A stretch of DNA of 8,125 nucleotides, taken from an archaeon (GTDB lineage: Archaea; Thermoproteota; Nitrososphaeria; Nitrososphaerales; Nitrosopumilaceae). Positions 6,687-8,125 of the stretch are shown here, one piece after another. The translations under genes were made by a program, and so were the position numbers. The notes beneath the pieces were generated by a model. That model ran no database searches. It was not told the DNA's origin and worked only from the letters and a program-made list of their open reading frames with translations. Each line of letters begins with the position of its first letter. Positions within the stretch are counted from its first letter, which is position 1. The stretch is taken from contig JAKAJY010000146.1 of assembly GCA_021824845.1 (NCBI GenBank), positions 1 to 8,125 on the forward strand. Reading direction: 5' to 3'.

Positions 6687-6697
6687 TTTTATTTAAA
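6687..6697 (+). promoter_or_regulatory. TATA box for the tandem winged-helix genes
   Basis: TTTTATTTAAA is centred about 30 nt before the TTG start at 6722. That spacing implies a nearly leaderless transcript and supports the TTG as the true start. Confidence 0.55.
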
Positions 6698-6721
6698 GAG
6701 CAGTTCACTCATCACATTCAC

Positions 6722-7054
6722 TTGTCTAAACGATTCACATTACCTCAATTAAAAAAATATGATGTCACCCAAAAGGTCATTGAGGCACTAGCTGATGCCG
6801 AGTCCCGCACCATACTGTTTTCTGTAATAAAACAGGGAAGAACGGCAGCTGAGCTTGCAGACAAGTACAAGATTCCACTAAGCTCCGTTTACAAAAAGCT
6901 GGCAGATTTGGAGGATCTTACACTAGTGCATGTGGAGCGATGGATGATATCTGATAAAGGAAGAAAGTTCAAGGTATACCGAAGTAGGATAAGCAAAGCA
7001 GACATTTCAATCAAAAAACCAGAGCCAGTTCTTAGTCTTGCGCCAAATTTGTGA
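6722..7054 (+). CDS. Small winged-helix DNA-binding protein, first of a tandem pair
   Basis: A 110-residue protein with a TTG start (MSKRFTLPQLKKYDVTQ), supported by the TATA box about 30 nt upstream and the absence of a nearby ATG. Residues 15-40 are helical; 41-69 form a clear helix-turn-helix (TAAELADKYKIPLSSVYKKL) of the ArsR/TrmB-like winged-helix type with the usual S-S-V-Y-K-K-L recognition helix; 70-88 are the wing (VHVERWMISDKGRKFKVY). There is no effector domain, no cysteine and no membrane segment. Such single-domain wHTH proteins are abundant in Nitrososphaerota and mostly uncharacterised. The next gene is a paralogue starting 5 nt after this stop codon, so the two are probably co-expressed and may form a heterodimer. 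The target is unknown; flanking cbtBA and the 7454 gene are the nearest candidates. Confidence 0.8.
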   Translation: MSKRFTLPQLKKYDVTQKVIEALADAESRTILFSVIKQGRTAAELADKYKIPLSSVYKKLADLEDLTLVHVERWMISDKGRKFKVYRSRISKADISIKKPEPVLSLAPNL

Positions 7055-7058
7055 TACC

Positions 7059-7388
7059 ATGATAGAGAAAAACTCGATATTTCAGCTCAGCCAGTATGAT
7101 ATCACACAGCAAATTATTGAAACCTTGGCAAATGTCTATTCTAGAGCAGTATTATTCTGTATAATAGACAAGGCAAAGGATGCCCAGACAATTGCAGATG
7201 ATCAGAAAATGTCAATCTCTACAGTATACAAGATACTATCAAATCTCGAAAACCTCACATTAATTGAAGTAGACAGATTTGAAATCTCAGATGCTGGCAA
7301 AAAAATAAAATTCTACAAAAGCCGAATCAAAAAGGCAGAAATCATAGTCGGCGGAAATACACCTACGCTGAATCTGCAATCCAACTAG
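7059..7388 (+). CDS. Small winged-helix DNA-binding protein, second of a tandem pair
   Basis: 109 residues from the ATG at 7059; GTGAT at 7051-7055 could pair with the 16S 3' end, and a TTG at 7038 inside the preceding gene would add seven residues but is less likely. By ungapped hand alignment it matches the preceding protein at about 43 of 88 positions (near 49%) from the LxxYDxTQ start to the AxI end, including the recognition helix (SISTVYKILSNLENLTL) and wing (EVDRFEISDAGKKIKFY). Length, order of elements and the conserved SRI-KAEI tail show a duplication. The most divergent parts are the helix-turn between the two core helices (KAKDAQTIADDQKMS against QGRTAAELADKYKIP) and the C-terminal tail, so DNA or partner specificity may differ. 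One cysteine (C34) is present. No ligand-binding domain is visible. Confidence 0.8.
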   Translation: MIEKNSIFQLSQYDITQQIIETLANVYSRAVLFCIIDKAKDAQTIADDQKMSISTVYKILSNLENLTLIEVDRFEISDAGKKIKFYKSRIKKAEIIVGGNTPTLNLQSN

Positions 7389-7420
7389 GACTCATTCTAT
7401 AGTTTTAGAACATATCCCTC

Positions 7421-7430
7421 CTTTAAATAA
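7421..7430 (+). promoter_or_regulatory. TATA box for the 7454 gene
   Basis: CTTTAAATAA is close to the archaeal TATA consensus and centred about 28 nt before the TTG at 7454. It implies a leaderless mRNA beginning at or next to the start codon, and is the main reason for accepting a TTG start here. Confidence 0.6.
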
Positions 7431-7432
7431 AG

Positions 7433-7446
7433 TTAGGCGCGCCTAT
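7433..7446. promoter_or_regulatory. DtxR/IdeR-like palindromic operator candidate
   Basis: TAGGCGCGCCTA (7434-7445) is a perfect 12-bp palindrome, GC-rich in AT-rich surroundings, lying between the TATA box and the start codon. The wider TTAGG-CGCG-CCTAT has the half-sites and 4-bp spacing of the DtxR/IdeR box; against the 19-bp consensus TTAGGTTAGCCTAACCTAA, 13 positions agree from 7433. A metal-loaded repressor bound here would block polymerase recruitment. No such repressor gene lies in this window. Confidence 0.5.
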
Positions 7447-7453
7447 CAAAATA

Positions 7454-8125
7454 TTGAAGCGGTTTTTGGTTTTGGCGCTAGTTGCATCAGTGATATTTTC
7501 TATCGTGCCATACTCTAGCGCACAGACAGAGGACACATCATTAATCGGTGCAACATCTGAGATAGTCAAAATAGGAATCACGCTGACCAAATCCAGCGTA
7601 CAGAGTGGTGATTTTAGGTCAGCCGAGCAATATTCCAAATTTACCACCGATTTTTACTCGCAGCAAATCATGACACTGCGAGAATCCAATATGCAGTCAG
7701 TTGATGATCTACATCTTTTGCTAATTGACATTCACTCCAAAATAGCAAGCGGTAAAACCGATTCTATAATTACGGATTTGGATTTAGCTATACAATATCT
7801 GGACAAATTTCCAAGATCTGATCAAACCCCATTCATCATATACAATATGCTGAGTGTTGCTGACCACGCATACCAAGTTGCAAAATCCGATGACAATTTT
7901 ACACAATATGTGATTTCAACCACCATAGTGGAACGTGCATCCACATTATTTGATTCAGATAATTCATTTGATGCAAGACAAAAAGGTGAAATACAATCAT
8001 TTTTTGCAGAACTAAAATCAAACATTAACGACAAAAAGGAATTTGTCATAGTTGGCAAGCTAGTCACAACCATACAGCGAGATATTGCAGGTACTGATGT
8101 GTTGGTCATGGATTCTGGTAATCTA
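7454..8125 (+). CDS. Exported helical protein, possibly FTR1-like iron permease N-terminus (3' partial)
   Basis: The frame opens at the TTG at 7454 (MKRFLVLALVASVIFSIVPYSSA) and runs off the right edge after 224 codons. The nearest upstream in-frame stop is at 7424 and no ATG is available, so TTG is the best start, supported by the TATA box 28 nt upstream. Residues 1-23 are a classical signal peptide with probable cleavage at SSA-QTED. The rest is predominantly helical and acidic, with amphipathic segments (for example 37-60, 72-95 and 100-118) and no cysteine, so it looks like a helical extracytoplasmic domain. Some FTR1-family iron permeases carry such a domain before their membrane part, and the DtxR-like box upstream would agree, but no REXXE motif is visible in the available part and this is only a suggestion. 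Otherwise it is a hypothetical exported protein. Confidence 0.75.
   Translation, partial: MKRFLVLALVASVIFSIVPYSSAQTEDTSLIGATSEIVKIGITLTKSSVQSGDFRSAEQYSKFTTDFYSQQIMTLRESNMQSVDDLHLLLIDIHSKIASGKTDSIITDLDLAIQYLDKFPRSDQTPFIIYNMLSVADHAYQVAKSDDNFTQYVISTTIVERASTLFDSDNSFDARQKGEIQSFFAELKSNINDKKEFVIVGKLVTTIQRDIAGTDVLVMDSGNL

Noticed and set aside
7434..7445. GC-rich palindrome as a terminator hairpin of the preceding winged-helix operon
   Set aside because: It has no loop, no U-tract follows, and it lies downstream of a good TATA box at a position typical of an operator.
7423..7647. Minus-strand open frame over the 7454 promoter and signal peptide
   Set aside because: It is opposite a plus-strand frame with a convincing TATA box, signal peptide and helical domain; the antisense product has no recognisable features.

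Overview
The window comes from an archaeon, most likely an ammonia-oxidising Nitrososphaerota (Thaumarchaeota) of the Nitrosopumilus/Nitrosotenuis/Nitrosarchaeum type; I cannot fix the genus. The evidence is a complete archaeal class-I release factor (aRF1) with a four-cysteine zinc site, archaeal TATA boxes about 26-32 nt ahead of start codons with almost no leader, frequent TTG/GTG starts, AT-rich DNA, and a mix of CbtAB, DsbA-like and small winged-helix proteins that is typical of this group. There are no rRNAs, tRNAs, CRISPR arrays or insertion sequences, and no gene-free stretch longer than about 75 bases.

Layout: (1) 1-2300, + strand, the 3' part of a large secreted or surface protein with beta-sandwich domains, a long charged coiled coil and two C-terminal HYR domains; its N-terminus lies outside the window. 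(2) 2302-2529, - strand, a small single-pass membrane protein, convergent with (1) across a 1-nt gap. (3) 2585-3883, - strand, aRF1. (4) 3953-4336, + strand, a small hypothetical protein divergent from aRF1 and sharing its AT-rich promoter region. (5) 4322-4966, - strand, a membrane-anchored DsbA-like thioredoxin-fold protein whose 3' end overlaps that of (4). (6) 4999-5637, - strand, a winged-helix regulator-like protein. (7) 5699-6649, + strand, cbtB-cbtA, a predicted cobalt uptake pair that diverges from (6) across one short shared promoter. (8) 6722-7388, + strand, two tandem paralogous winged-helix proteins. (9) 7454-8125, + strand, a secreted or membrane protein running off the window, with a perfect 12-bp palindrome between TATA box and start that resembles a DtxR/IdeR metal-repressor box.

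Taken together, 5.0-8.1 kb looks like a metal-handling neighbourhood: a cobalt transporter with a divergent regulator candidate, a duplicated regulator pair, and a possibly metal-repressed exported protein. The left half combines translation termination with cell-envelope functions (surface protein, extracytoplasmic thiol oxidoreductase). The least expected signals are the DtxR-like palindrome at 7433-7446, the inverted repeat in the regulator/cbtB intergenic region, and two short words that occur together, in swapped order, at both ends of the aRF1 gene.
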